The notes beneath the pieces are model-generated. The model had not been told where the DNA came from and made no database searches. It was given only the letters and a program-made list of their open reading frames with translations. This document shows, one piece after another, positions 24,576 to 32,212 of a DNA stretch of 64,000 bases (position 1 is the first letter of the stretch; each line of letters opens with the position of its first letter). Position numbers and translations under genes: made by a program. Source of the DNA: Niallia taxi (lineage in GTDB: Bacteria; Bacillota; Bacilli; Bacillales; Cytobacillaceae); assembly GCF_004005475.1 (NCBI RefSeq), contig NZ_RZTZ01000005.1, positions 310,001 to 374,000 of the forward strand, given 5' to 3'.

Positions 24576-24614
24576 ATGATTAATTCAATATGTTGAAAAA
24601 AAGGAGAGAGACTT

Positions 24615-25985
24615 ATGTTTGACATGCTTATAAAAAATGGAACGGTTGTTTTTCCAGATAAAGTCCAGACAACAAATATTGGCATAAAGAATGGGAAAAT
24701 CACCGCAATTGGAGATGAGTTTGTTTCAGGAGCAAATCGTATTATCGATGCATCTGGTCAGTATGTGTTTCCAGGCATGATAGATGTACATGTTCACTTT
24801 AGTGACCCAGGCCGTGATTACTGGGAGGGCTTCCGCACAGGCTCACAAATGATGGCAGCAGGCGGTGTGACGACATTTTTTGATATGCCGCTGAATGGCA
24901 TTCCGTCGACGATCAATAAAGAAGCTCTTTACCTGAAAAGTGACAGAGGGCAGGCTGAGTCCTATACAGACTTTGCGCTGTGGGGCGGCTTGGTTCCAGG
25001 GAATGAAGCAGATTTAGCTGAACTTGCTGAAGAGGGAGTTATTGGCTTTAAAGCATTTCTGTCCACAACAGGCAATAAAGAATTTGAAAATGTCGATGAC
25101 GTGACATTGCTTAATGGCATGAAAATCATCGCTGGCTTAAACAAGGTGCTCGCCCTGCACTCGGAAAGCGGTCCGATAACGGATTGGCTCGCAGCACGCA
25201 AAATAGAAGCAGGGCAAGTGTCAGCAGATGACTATTTGGAAACACGTCCAATTGCCGCAGAAGCAGAGGCAGTGCAGCGTGCCTTATATTATGCCGAGGT
25301 AACTGGCTGCCCGCTGCATTTTGTTCATATCAGTTCATATGAGGCAATCGAGAAGATTGAAGCAGCAAAGAAAAAAGGCATGAATGTCACAGTAGAAACA
25401 TGCCCGCACTACTTGTTATTTAACCATGACGCATTGAGTGAGTTTGGACCTGTCGCAAAATGTGCTCCGCCCCTGCGTAAACAAGAGGAACAGGAAAAGC
25501 TTATTAAATTACTGATTGAGCAAAAGTTTGATATGATTTCCTCTGATCATTCGCCATGTACAAGTGATTTGAAGGACTCTGCTGTATACAATATTTTTCA
25601 AGCATGGGGTGGTATTAGCGGCGGACAGTTTTCCTTCCTGTCCATGCTGGAATTGGCATTAAAATACGAGATTCCATTTGAACAAATCGCAAAAATAACG
25701 GCCTTAAATCCAGCAGAACGATTTGGACTGAAAGCAAAAGGAAGAATCGCAGAAGGCTATGATGCAGACTTTGTCCTTGTTTCTACAGATGAATCATATA
25801 CTGTCAGGGAGGAAAACTTCTTTGCCAAAAATAAAATCAGCTTATATATTGGCCATACTTTTCCTTGCAAAATAAACAGCACAATTAATCGCGGCAAGCT
25901 CATTTTTAATGATGGAGGCATTCAGGCAGACGGACCTGAAGGAGAATGGATAAAACCAATTCAACAAATAGAAATCAAATCCTAG
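24615..25985 (+). CDS. Allantoinase
   Basis: A 456-residue cyclic amidohydrolase of the AllB/PucH family that hydrolyses allantoin to allantoate, starting purine-ring nitrogen recovery. Metal ligands are visible: DVHVHFSDPG near 58, the carboxylated Lys in IGFKAFLS near 145, HSES near 180, HFVHISS near 236, and Asp in SSDHSPC near 312. It differs from dihydroorotases in this SDHSPC and the GGVTTFFDMPLN segment, as in allantoinases. AAAGGAGAG precedes ATG 24615, 39 bases after the permease gene. Allantoate amidohydrolase and ureidoglycolate enzymes are not in the window. Confidence 0.9.
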   Translation: MFDMLIKNGTVVFPDKVQTTNIGIKNGKITAIGDEFVSGANRIIDASGQYVFPGMIDVHVHFSDPGRDYWEGFRTGSQMMAAGGVTTFFDMPLNGIPSTINKEALYLKSDRGQAESYTDFALWGGLVPGNEADLAELAEEGVIGFKAFLSTTGNKEFENVDDVTLLNGMKIIAGLNKVLALHSESGPITDWLAARKIEAGQVSADDYLETRPIAAEAEAVQRALYYAEVTGCPLHFVHISSYEAIEKIEAAKKKGMNVTVETCPHYLLFNHDALSEFGPVAKCAPPLRKQEEQEKLIKLLIEQKFDMISSDHSPCTSDLKDSAVYNIFQAWGGISGGQFSFLSMLELALKYEIPFEQIAKITALNPAERFGLKAKGRIAEGYDADFVLVSTDESYTVREENFFAKNKISLYIGHTFPCKINSTINRGKLIFNDGGIQADGPEGEWIKPIQQIEIKS

Positions 25986-26010
25986 ACCATAGCGGTTTAG
26001 GATTTTTTTA
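25981..26010 (+). terminator. Terminator of the allantoin operon
   Basis: CCTAGACC/GGTTTAGG stem (25981-25988, 25994-26001, one G-T pair) over the stop codon, followed by seven T. Confidence 0.8.
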
Positions 26011-26021
26011 TATTGGAGAAT

Positions 26022-26362
26022 GAGACAGGGACATAAGTATGTGAATCTGCGTAAAAACCGAGCTACTTAATCAACAACAATTAAATAGTTCGGTTTTTTT
26101 GTGTTTTTAGTTTAAATACAATGATTAGAAATCTTAGTGGAATGGAGCAGAGGACACTCGACTCCTGCGGGAAATAGAGGACAGGCTGAGACCCCGCAGG
26201 CGAAGACGAGGAGGCTCAGCTTCCTCCCCGCGGAAAGCGAGTGGACGAGCGCGCAATGAAACGAACTAATTTTAAAAACCAATATTCTTTCAGCACGTGC
26301 TTCATTTTTCAAATTTAGATGTAATTTTATTATTAGTGTTTAGAAAGTTTTGTCCCAGCCTC
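26022..26362 (+). repeat. Dispersed structured intergenic repeat, copy 2 (MITE-like)
   Basis: A 341-base element whose left end GAGACAGGGACATAA (26022-26036) and right end (TTTTGTCCCAGCCTC, 26348-26362) are imperfect terminal inverted repeats. Inside are a terminator-like hairpin and a G+C-rich block with nested complementary segments: CCTGCGGG (26163-26170) with CCCCGCAGG further on, GGCTGAG with CTCAGC, and ACACTCG with CGAGTGG. The block resembles repeats seen in many Bacillaceae intergenic regions. It has no transposase and is non-coding. Confidence 0.8.
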
Positions 26363-26423
26363 TTTTCATATCGAATAATGGTATAATTTACCTTAACAAC
26401 TTCTATAAGAGGAGGCGAAAGGC

Positions 26424-27683
26424 ATGGATGCGAGATTACAAGAATTAGTGGACTATACGCAGGAGAAGCTTGGTTTGGAAAACTATTATCTTCATTCCCA
26501 TGATTTAGACAGAAGCGTATCGAATCAGAACAAAACACTGTACACACTGGAAATGGAATGGCTGCCAGAGCATATTAAAGCATATGATGAGGAAGACGAG
26601 GTTCCAGAAGGAGTAGCTTCTATCAGTATTTACATCGATTCAAGGAAGTTTAACAGTATCATATTTGTTGGCGGTAAATCTTATTTAAACAAGCCTATTT
26701 TGCAGGTAAAGGATAAAGCGGGAATCATCAAGTGGATAGAGGCGGAAACAGGCTTAACTTATGAAGAGGATTTTGTATTTTGGAGGGAAGAGGAGACCAG
26801 GCTTTCATTTAAAAGAATAATCATTGGCGTGGAAATATCACCAACAGAGTGGATAGATATCGAGTTTGATGAAGAGGGCAACCTTGTGTTTTTCAGTATG
26901 TACGGAGACTTTATGAACAAACTCCTTGTAAAAGAGGAGCTATATACACTCGACCTTCACAAAGCAGAGCAAATTACGAAGCAACAATTTCAGCAATGGG
27001 ATTTTCCTGTTGATGAGCAAAAGCGGATAGTTCGTGCATACGCCATTGAGGAGATTTATATTCGCAATGACCTTAGCGGAACATTCTCTTTTGAGCCTAC
27101 ACTCAATACAAAGCAAGTCGATTATGTGATGAAATGGGATGTACCTACACCTAATAGATTTAAACGGAAGCAAGTTGAACTTACGACGAAAGTAACTCCA
27201 GAACAGGCCTTTGCATGTGAACCACATCCAGAAACCTTCCCGCTTACAGATAAAGACATCAAAATGTGCGTGAAAGAGGTGAGGTGCTTTCTGCAGAAAG
27301 TGTATCCAAATGATTCAGGCAATTGGAGAATGACTAGTATTCACCGACATTATGACTTTATTGACGTAAAGCTTGTTCAAACAGCCAAATCTAATAATAT
27401 CAATAAAAGAAAGCTACTAATCATGCTGGATGGCAGCAGTTTTAAGGCATTTAATTATATGGACAATAAAGGAATGTTAGAGAGTCTTCCGAATTATAAA
27501 ATGCCAGAGGAAATTAACATTTCAAAAGAAGCAGCATACGAAGCAGTAAAAAGTCATTTCATCCTAAAGCCACGCTATGTCTACGATAATGACAACGAAG
27601 AATATACATTATGCGGCTACCTTGACTGCCACCACTATGTAGACGCTGAAACAGGCAAAGTCGGACTCTTGAACGACCTGTGA
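26424..27683 (+). CDS. Uncharacterised protein, possibly YcdB/YcdC (PepSY-like) repeat family
   Basis: A 419-residue soluble protein with no signal peptide or membrane helix. It seems to have repeated alpha/beta modules, each with a helix such as DLHKAEQITKQQFQQWDF or ISKEAAYEAVKSHF followed by strands and an acidic turn (VDAETGKVG at the end), as in PepSY/YcdB-type proteins. The family call is tentative. GAGGAGG precedes ATG 26424. It is monocistronic, between repeat copy 2 and the convergent azoreductase gene. Function is unknown. Confidence 0.7.
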   Translation: MDARLQELVDYTQEKLGLENYYLHSHDLDRSVSNQNKTLYTLEMEWLPEHIKAYDEEDEVPEGVASISIYIDSRKFNSIIFVGGKSYLNKPILQVKDKAGIIKWIEAETGLTYEEDFVFWREEETRLSFKRIIIGVEISPTEWIDIEFDEEGNLVFFSMYGDFMNKLLVKEELYTLDLHKAEQITKQQFQQWDFPVDEQKRIVRAYAIEEIYIRNDLSGTFSFEPTLNTKQVDYVMKWDVPTPNRFKRKQVELTTKVTPEQAFACEPHPETFPLTDKDIKMCVKEVRCFLQKVYPNDSGNWRMTSIHRHYDFIDVKLVQTAKSNNINKRKLLIMLDGSSFKAFNYMDNKGMLESLPNYKMPEEINISKEAAYEAVKSHFILKPRYVYDNDNEEYTLCGYLDCHHYVDAETGKVGLLNDL

Positions 27684-27690
27684 CAGCATA

Positions 27691-27719
27691 AAAAAGGGCT
27701 GCAATACAGCAGCCCTTGT
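27691..27719 (-). terminator. Terminator of the azoreductase gene
   Basis: A 9-bp stem AAGGGCTGC/GCAGCCCTT (27694-27702, 27709-27717). On the minus strand it is followed by six T; it may also slow the convergent transcript. Confidence 0.8.
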
Positions 27720-27723
27720 AATA

Positions 27724-28350
27724 TTAGAATGATGCAGCAGCAGTTGCAGCTTTAGTAACACCAGCAGCAATGATTTCTGCAGCTTGGTCTGGGTTTTGGT
27801 TGTGTCCTTCAATGATGATTGTTTCAGGATTTTGTACGCCCCAGAATCCAAGGATTGTTTTTACGTAACGAACTGCTAATTCAACAGAAGCAGCAGGTCC
27901 TTCAGAGTAAACGCCGCCAGCAGCGTTCAATAGCATAACTTTTTTGTCGCCAACAAGTCCTTCTGGACCTTCAGCAGTGTAACGGAAAGTTTTGCCTGCT
28001 TGGCTCAAGTAGTCAAGGTATGTGTGCAATACTGCAGGCACAGTGAAGTTCCACAATGGGAAACCGAATACTACTTTATCAGCAGCAAGGAATTGATCCA
28101 AGTATTTAGTTACAAGGTCAGTTGCAGCTTTTTCGCCTTCTGTTAATTCCATACCTCTAGCAAGCTTGAACATACCGTTGATTTTGTCGTTGTCCAAGTA
28201 TGGTAGGTTTGCTTCGAAAAGATCCAATTCAGTGATTGTATCTTCTTTGTGAGTTTCTTTGTAGCTTTGCAAGAAAGCATCATACAATTGAACGCTCACT
28301 GCTTGATCAGCAGGACGAGAGTTTGCTTTTACGAATAATACGTTTGCCAT
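27724..28350 (-). CDS. azoR: FMN-dependent NADH-azoreductase
   Basis: A 208-residue flavodoxin-fold enzyme. N-terminal VLFVKANSRP (FMN phosphate loop), GFPLWNFTVPAVLHTYLDY (flavin-binding) and LLNAAGGVYSEGPA match AzoR/AzoR1 of Bacillus. It reduces azo bonds and quinones with NADH and protects against electrophilic quinones. AGGGGTG lies before ATG 28350 on the minus strand. It is divergent from a TetR-family gene, the likely regulator. Confidence 0.9.
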   Translation of the reverse strand: MANVLFVKANSRPADQAVSVQLYDAFLQSYKETHKEDTITELDLFEANLPYLDNDKINGMFKLARGMELTEGEKAATDLVTKYLDQFLAADKVVFGFPLWNFTVPAVLHTYLDYLSQAGKTFRYTAEGPEGLVGDKKVMLLNAAGGVYSEGPAASVELAVRYVKTILGFWGVQNPETIIIEGHNQNPDQAAEIIAAGVTKAATAAASF

Positions 28351-28418
28351 TCTTAAAACACCCCTATTTTAAATTTTATATATTTCTAGCAGTTTTAGTT
28401 AAACTCATATTGGTTAAA

Positions 28419-28538
28419 CAACATGTGTTGCTTACTTTATGATAGAATATAATTATACTAGTAGCAATCGTCATTATTATTGATATGTAGCCTAAACAAC
28501 AAATGTCGATAAATGTCGTTTAGTTCAATATATAGAAC
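28419..28538. promoter_or_regulatory. Palindromes between azoR and the TetR gene, candidate operators
   Basis: CAACA-TG-TGTTG (28419-28430) and GTTC-N8-GAAC (28523-28538) are the two clearest inverted repeats in the 214-base divergent region; a direct repeat AAATGTCG also occurs at 28501 and 28511. TetR proteins bind such palindromes. Which one is used cannot be decided from the sequence. Confidence 0.35.
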
Positions 28539-28564
28539 ATTTACATACATATGGAGGTGAATAA

Positions 28565-29143
28565 ATGGAAACGACCGTAGCAAAAAGCGACCCACGAGTA
28601 CTTAGGACGAGACAGCTTATATTGGATGCTTTTACTGTTTTGATACAGGAGAAGGATTTCAAAGACATAACGGTCAAGGATATCACGGAAAAGGCAACCA
28701 TCAATAGGGCAACCTTCTATGCGCATTTCCTTGATAAATATGAGCTGCTGGATCTGACATTACTGGATGGTTTTAGAGAAACGCTGCACCAGCGTCTATC
28801 TTGTCACGCCGTGTTCAACGAAAATTCACTGAGCAGTTTGTTTTACGTTATGTGCCAATACCATCAAGAATTAAGCGGCCAATGTGCCAAAAACTATGAA
28901 TCTCTCGGCGATCACTTCCAGAACAAAATGATTGAAGCAGTTCATGATGTGATTCTCCATTTGTTGGAGCATGAAGAAAATCCGAAGGAAGAGCATATTG
29001 CGATTGCTACCACATTGAGCTGGGGGATATACGGAGCAAGCTATTCCTGGAACAAGGAAGGCAGAAAAATATCGGCAGAAGAGCTTGTCGCAAAGATGGT
29101 GCCAATATGGGTCAGCGGATTGGACCATTATTTTAAAGGATAA
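28565..29143 (+). CDS. TetR/AcrR-family transcriptional regulator
   Basis: A 192-residue regulator. The N-terminal TetR helix-turn-helix is clear: LRTRQLILDAFTVLIQEKDF, DITVKDITEKATINRATFYAHF and DKYELLDL. The C-terminal part (about 75-190) is the ligand-binding/dimer domain of the subgroup common in Firmicutes with a late YLSWGIYGAS-like helix. GGAGGTG precedes ATG 28565. It likely represses azoR and itself in response to an electrophile or quinone; this is inferred from position. Confidence 0.9.
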   Translation: METTVAKSDPRVLRTRQLILDAFTVLIQEKDFKDITVKDITEKATINRATFYAHFLDKYELLDLTLLDGFRETLHQRLSCHAVFNENSLSSLFYVMCQYHQELSGQCAKNYESLGDHFQNKMIEAVHDVILHLLEHEENPKEEHIAIATTLSWGIYGASYSWNKEGRKISAEELVAKMVPIWVSGLDHYFKG

Positions 29144-29147
29144 TAAA

Positions 29148-29180
29148 AAGCCTTCCCAAGCAGTTGGGAAGGCTTCTTTT
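29148..29180 (+). terminator. Terminator after the TetR gene
   Basis: An 11-bp stem AAGCCTTCCCA/TGGGAAGGCTT (29148-29158, 29165-29175) with a T-rich tail. Confidence 0.9.
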
Positions 29181-29207
29181 TGTGGAAAGAAGGCGGTGCT
29201 TCCGAGC

Positions 29208-30110
29208 TTAAACAGGCGCAAATATCTCGCGTTTCTGCTCCTTCACCATCTTCACATATTGTTCGTTTCCGAGCAGTTCGAAGATGAACATGGACCTTCT
29301 GTATGAGTCGATTGCTTTCATTATATCTCCTGATAATACTTCAAGGCATTCTCCGCGCTGGAAGTAAAGCTGGCCTGTCATTGATATGTCTTCCTTCTGC
29401 TTGCCAAGGGCGATACCGAGATCAGCATGCTCTAATGACAGCGTATATTCTTTCTGTAGAAAGAATAATTTCGATATATTATAATGAAGCTTGATTTGGA
29501 ATTTATGCTGTTGTTTTAAGAATTCCTTATAGGTAAGAATTTTTTTGTATTGCCGTAAGCTTTTCTGGAACAGATTGTTTTCAGCGTAGATGATCGCGAT
29601 GCTGTTTTGAATGCGGAAATCGATAAAGTCTTGTCCGAAGAGGGGATGATCATCATCGAGAAGATTTTCGAGCTCCTTGATAGCAGTGGGATAATCGTAT
29701 TTTTCTAGATAATAGCCAGAAACGATATGTACCCATGCAATGAGCTGCTCGAATTTATAGCCGAGCTGCCTGCTTCCTTGCTTTCGTTCACTTTGACATA
29801 TTTCGAATGCTTCTTGATAATTTTTTTGTTTCATTAAATTTTCCAAAAGCTCTTCTGTTTCCTTTATATAATCCTCGGCATCATTTACAAGAATCTTGTA
29901 TAAGTATTCTAGTGATACCTTCAGGCGAATAGAAATAATATATAGAATATCCACCCCTGGATAGCCCCTGCCAGCTTCAATTCCGCTGATTGTCGCCTGT
30001 GTGCAAATTCCGTCTGCCAGCTGTGCCTGAGAAATCTTATTCATTTTCCGCAGTCTTTTAATTTCTGCCCCAAGTGCTTTAGCGTTCAACTCTACCATCA
30101 TTCTCACCAT
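29208..30110 (-). CDS. PlcR-like quorum-sensing regulator (helix-turn-helix plus TPR, RRNPP family)
   Basis: A roughly 300-residue regulator. Residues 10-68 form a Xre helix-turn-helix (LGAEIKRLRKMNKISQAQLA, TQATISGIEAGRGYP), followed by five degenerate tetratricopeptide repeats. Long stretches align with PlcR of the Bacillus cereus group as I recall it, including IYAEN and GQLYFQRGECL at the same relative positions. PlcR binds the imported PapR peptide and activates virulence and degradative genes at TATGNANNNNTNCATA boxes. The exact start is unclear: ATG 30110 lacks a ribosome site, and ATG 30101 or 30098 sit close to GGTGAGA. It diverges from a PapR-like ORF at 30258. Confidence 0.9.
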   Translation of the reverse strand: MVRMMVELNAKALGAEIKRLRKMNKISQAQLADGICTQATISGIEAGRGYPGVDILYIISIRLKVSLEYLYKILVNDAEDYIKETEELLENLMKQKNYQEAFEICQSERKQGSRQLGYKFEQLIAWVHIVSGYYLEKYDYPTAIKELENLLDDDHPLFGQDFIDFRIQNSIAIIYAENNLFQKSLRQYKKILTYKEFLKQQHKFQIKLHYNISKLFFLQKEYTLSLEHADLGIALGKQKEDISMTGQLYFQRGECLEVLSGDIMKAIDSYRRSMFIFELLGNEQYVKMVKEQKREIFAPV

Positions 30111-30257
30111 TTTATAAAAAATTTTATATTTTTTGAGGGAAATCTAGCTTTTCTGCCTTTAATTATAGCATATAGATTGATAAGTGCTCTCATCGGAAAC
30201 GCAAGTGTATGAAGAGTGACGTATACTGTGAAAAAAGCGAAAGATGAGGGTGATCTT

Positions 30258-30377
30258 ATGAAAAAACTATTTGCAGCCATTTTGTTGTTTGGTCTATTGA
30301 TCTCACCACTTGGAAACCTATCTCAATCCTTAGACAATCCGATCGTCAAGGCAGCAGGGCTGCCGTTTGAGCATTGA
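30258..30377 (+). CDS. PapR-like signalling peptide precursor
   Basis: A 39-residue ORF behind GAGGGTGAT. It starts MKKLFAAILLFGLLI, a secretion signal, and ends KAAGLPFEH. PapR precursors of the Bacillus cereus group are similarly small (48 residues), exported, and trimmed to a C-terminal peptide of the (L/M/V)PFE(F/Y/H) type. The LPFEH ending next to a PlcR homologue makes the call strong. In B. cereus papR lies downstream of plcR on the same strand; here it is divergent. A degenerate PlcR-like box (30208-30223, two mismatches) lies 34 bases upstream. Confidence 0.85.
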   Translation: MKKLFAAILLFGLLISPLGNLSQSLDNPIVKAAGLPFEH

Positions 30378-30434
30378 TAAGTTTGTAGAATTTTCATGAT
30401 TCGCTAGTCTCATTTTAAGTAGGAGGTTTACCAT

Positions 30435-30593
30435 ATGCTGTTGGGAAAAAAGGTCAAATATAAAGGGAGAAAATACCGAATCATACATATATATAACTCC
30501 GGTTTCCTGGAAATAAAGGATCTTCAGCAGTACAGCTATACGGTAGAGCTTGTCAGACGCTCGGAGATTGAACTGCTGGGTGGAACAGAATAG
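30435..30593 (+). CDS. Small basic hypothetical protein
   Basis: A 52-residue ORF with AGGAGG 8 bases before ATG 30435. The protein (LLGKKVKYKGRKYRIIHIYN then EIKDLQQYSYTVELV) is rich in beta-strand patterns and basic residues, suggesting a small SH3-like fold. It lies 57 bases after papR and before a terminator, so it may share the pheromone transcript. No family is recognised. Confidence 0.55.
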   Translation: MLLGKKVKYKGRKYRIIHIYNSGFLEIKDLQQYSYTVELVRRSEIELLGGTE

Positions 30594-30610
30594 TAGAAGA
30601 TAGAAGGCTT

Positions 30611-30636
30611 GAGCTGCTCGTGGCAGCTCTTTTTTA
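30611..30636 (+). terminator. Terminator of the papR-side transcript
   Basis: GAGCTGC/GCAGCTC (30611-30617, 30623-30629) followed by six T. Confidence 0.85.
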
Positions 30637-30769
30637 TGGAAAATATTGTTCGATTTTCAGTTATACTATAATCATAATCTTGTATTCGTATATTCCTTGT
30701 AGTTTTAACAGATTTGTATACATTCTTTTTCACCTTATATTATTAATAATAGATAGAACGGTGGTTATC

Positions 30770-31304
30770 ATGTTAAGTAACTTTAGATTAAAGATAGGTA
30801 TCTGTTTTTTATTGATTATTTCATCTGTACTCTCTGCCTGTGGGACTTCACAAGATGTCTTCGATTAGTGAGAATGAGGTAAGTCTATTAAGTGAAAATG
30901 CAAGAAACTTTTATGATTACATCAAAGAATATGAAAATAGTCAAGACTTTATAGAAAACCCCCAAATGGTATTGGCAAACTATATAAATGAGATTGAAAA
31001 GGAAAATCCAAGAAGCAAAAAGGAGGGGCGTATTGGCGGAATTACTTATAAAGAATATAAAATTAGTAATTCCAAATTAAAGGAACTTAAAAAAAATGTA
31101 GCTTATAATGCTGGGTTTTGGGGCATTGCAGCTGCTGTAGCTAAAGTCTGGAGTAAAAGTCCTACAGTATTGACAGCATTTTTAGTTGCTATCCCTGCAT
31201 TAGGTATAGCTATTCTTGATAAATGTAATAAGAAAAGTAAAGGGATTATAATTATCAAAGCAGGAACGGGTGCTACTAATACTTATTTTTGTAAGTCCCA
31301 ATGA
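30770..31304 (+). pseudogene. Small lipoprotein/secreted protein gene with an apparent frameshift
   Basis: ATG 30770 opens a lipoprotein signal (LKIGICFLLIISSVLSACGTS) that stops at 30866-30868 just after SQDVFD. In an overlapping frame (from 30855, ATG of MSSISENEV) the sequence continues as a soluble helical part (LSENARNFYDYIKEYEN), then a Gly/Ala-rich hydrophobic segment (FWGIAAAVAKVW, VLTAFLVAIPALGIAIL) and a C-terminal two-Cys tail with KGIIIIKAGTG. A one-base shift near 30858 would join them into one lipoprotein of about 178 residues. Alternatively the second frame is a separate leaderless protein of 150 residues, but it has no good ribosome site. The amphipathic/hydrophobic C-terminus recalls membrane-active peptides; function is unproven. 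Confidence 0.5.
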
Positions 31305-31306
31305 TA

Positions 31307-31341
31307 AAAAAGGAAGGTTCATTTAGTGAACCTTCCTTTTT
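31307..31341. terminator. Bidirectional terminator
   Basis: A 14-bp stem AAAAAGGAAGGTTC/GAACCTTCCTTTTT (31307-31320, 31328-31341). It serves the broken lipoprotein gene and the convergent small membrane gene. Confidence 0.9.
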
Positions 31342-31541
31342 CTAATAAGTTTAGTTACTTTTTCACTAATAAACAAAAGCATTACACCGGATAAAAGTAT
31401 GAACAAGGAACTTATTGTACTTTTCTCATTTCCTTCTAAAATAACATTAATAAATAAAAGCAATGCCCAATATATAAAGGTAGTATAACATGCGATGTTA
31501 AAACTAGGTCTGTCGAAATTTTTGTCTTCTTTAAAAAACAT
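31323..31541 (-). CDS. Small two-helix membrane protein
   Basis: A 72-residue protein with helices at about 17-36 and 43-61 and a basic end (KLIRKRKVH). AAGGAG lies 9 bases before ATG 31541; the longer TTG frame is unlikely. It converges on the broken lipoprotein gene. Its size and layout would suit an immunity-like protein for a membrane-active product, but that is speculation from position. Confidence 0.6.
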   Translation of the reverse strand: MFFKEDKNFDRPSFNIACYTTFIYWALLLFINVILEGNEKSTISSLFILLSGVMLLFISEKVTKLIRKRKVH

Positions 31542-31842
31542 ATAGCTCAACTCCTTCGGATAGAATCGACCTAACTTATTCTAATTAATAAGTATAGTCT
31601 TTATATTATCACATATTGAAATAGGGAATTGGGAATTTTCAGGTTAAGGTGAAAAGCTCCATTTAATTGAAGGGAAATTAAACTGACCAAGGTACCGATG
31701 ATGTAATAAATAGTATAATTGGAGTGGTTTAATACTTCTCTCTATGTCGATATGGTGAGGTATTAGACTTATGAAAATAAAACAGAAATCGTTACTTTAT
31801 GCGCGCTTGGCTGGGGCTAACTGTGCTTGAAATGTAAAGAGA

Positions 31843-32160
31843 GTGTGCAGAGGCTATTATCATGTTGGAGCTGAAATTCACGGCAGCTGGCAAGGCGAAA
31901 ATGTTCAGGTTATCAGTAACACAGAAGGAATATCCATAAAAGAAAACGGGATAACAGACCAGTTTGAATGGGGGAATATTGTTCAATTTGGCACACTTGC
32001 CGTTGTGCTGACAAAGGATGATCAAGCAGTCTGGACAATCGCTTTAGCGGAGAACTTTAAGAGAAATTCAAATGCATCGCTACCAATGGAGGGGGATATT
32101 GTTCTTTATAAGGCGGAGATGGCAGAAAATCAGCCGATAACATTGAAAATAGAGAAATAA
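31843..32160 (+). CDS. Hypothetical protein, possibly 5'-truncated
   Basis: Frame of 105 residues from GTG 31843, beta-rich (HGSWQGENVQVISNTEGISI, VQFGTLAVVLTKDDQAVWTI), with no ribosome site at its start and no family I recognise. Upstream, ATG 31771 behind GAGGTATTAG opens an 18-codon frame that stops at once (KIKQKSLLYARLAGANCA), which could be the severed N-terminus. The whole may be a decayed gene. A terminator follows. The 280 bases before it hold no other gene. Confidence 0.35.
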   Translation: MCRGYYHVGAEIHGSWQGENVQVISNTEGISIKENGITDQFEWGNIVQFGTLAVVLTKDDQAVWTIALAENFKRNSNASLPMEGDIVLYKAEMAENQPITLKIEK

Positions 32161-32165
32161 AATGG

Positions 32166-32198
32166 GGTGCACTTTAGTGAATGGAGTGCACCTTTTTT
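32166..32198 (+). terminator. Terminator
   Basis: GGTGCACT/AGTGCACC stem (32166-32173, 32185-32192) with six T. Confidence 0.85.
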
Positions 32199-32212
32199 AT
32201 CAGAGTCTAGCC

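Noticed and set aside
26112-26312. Minus-strand frame inside repeat copy 2
   Set aside because: It lies wholly in the non-coding structured repeat and is not kept in copy 1.
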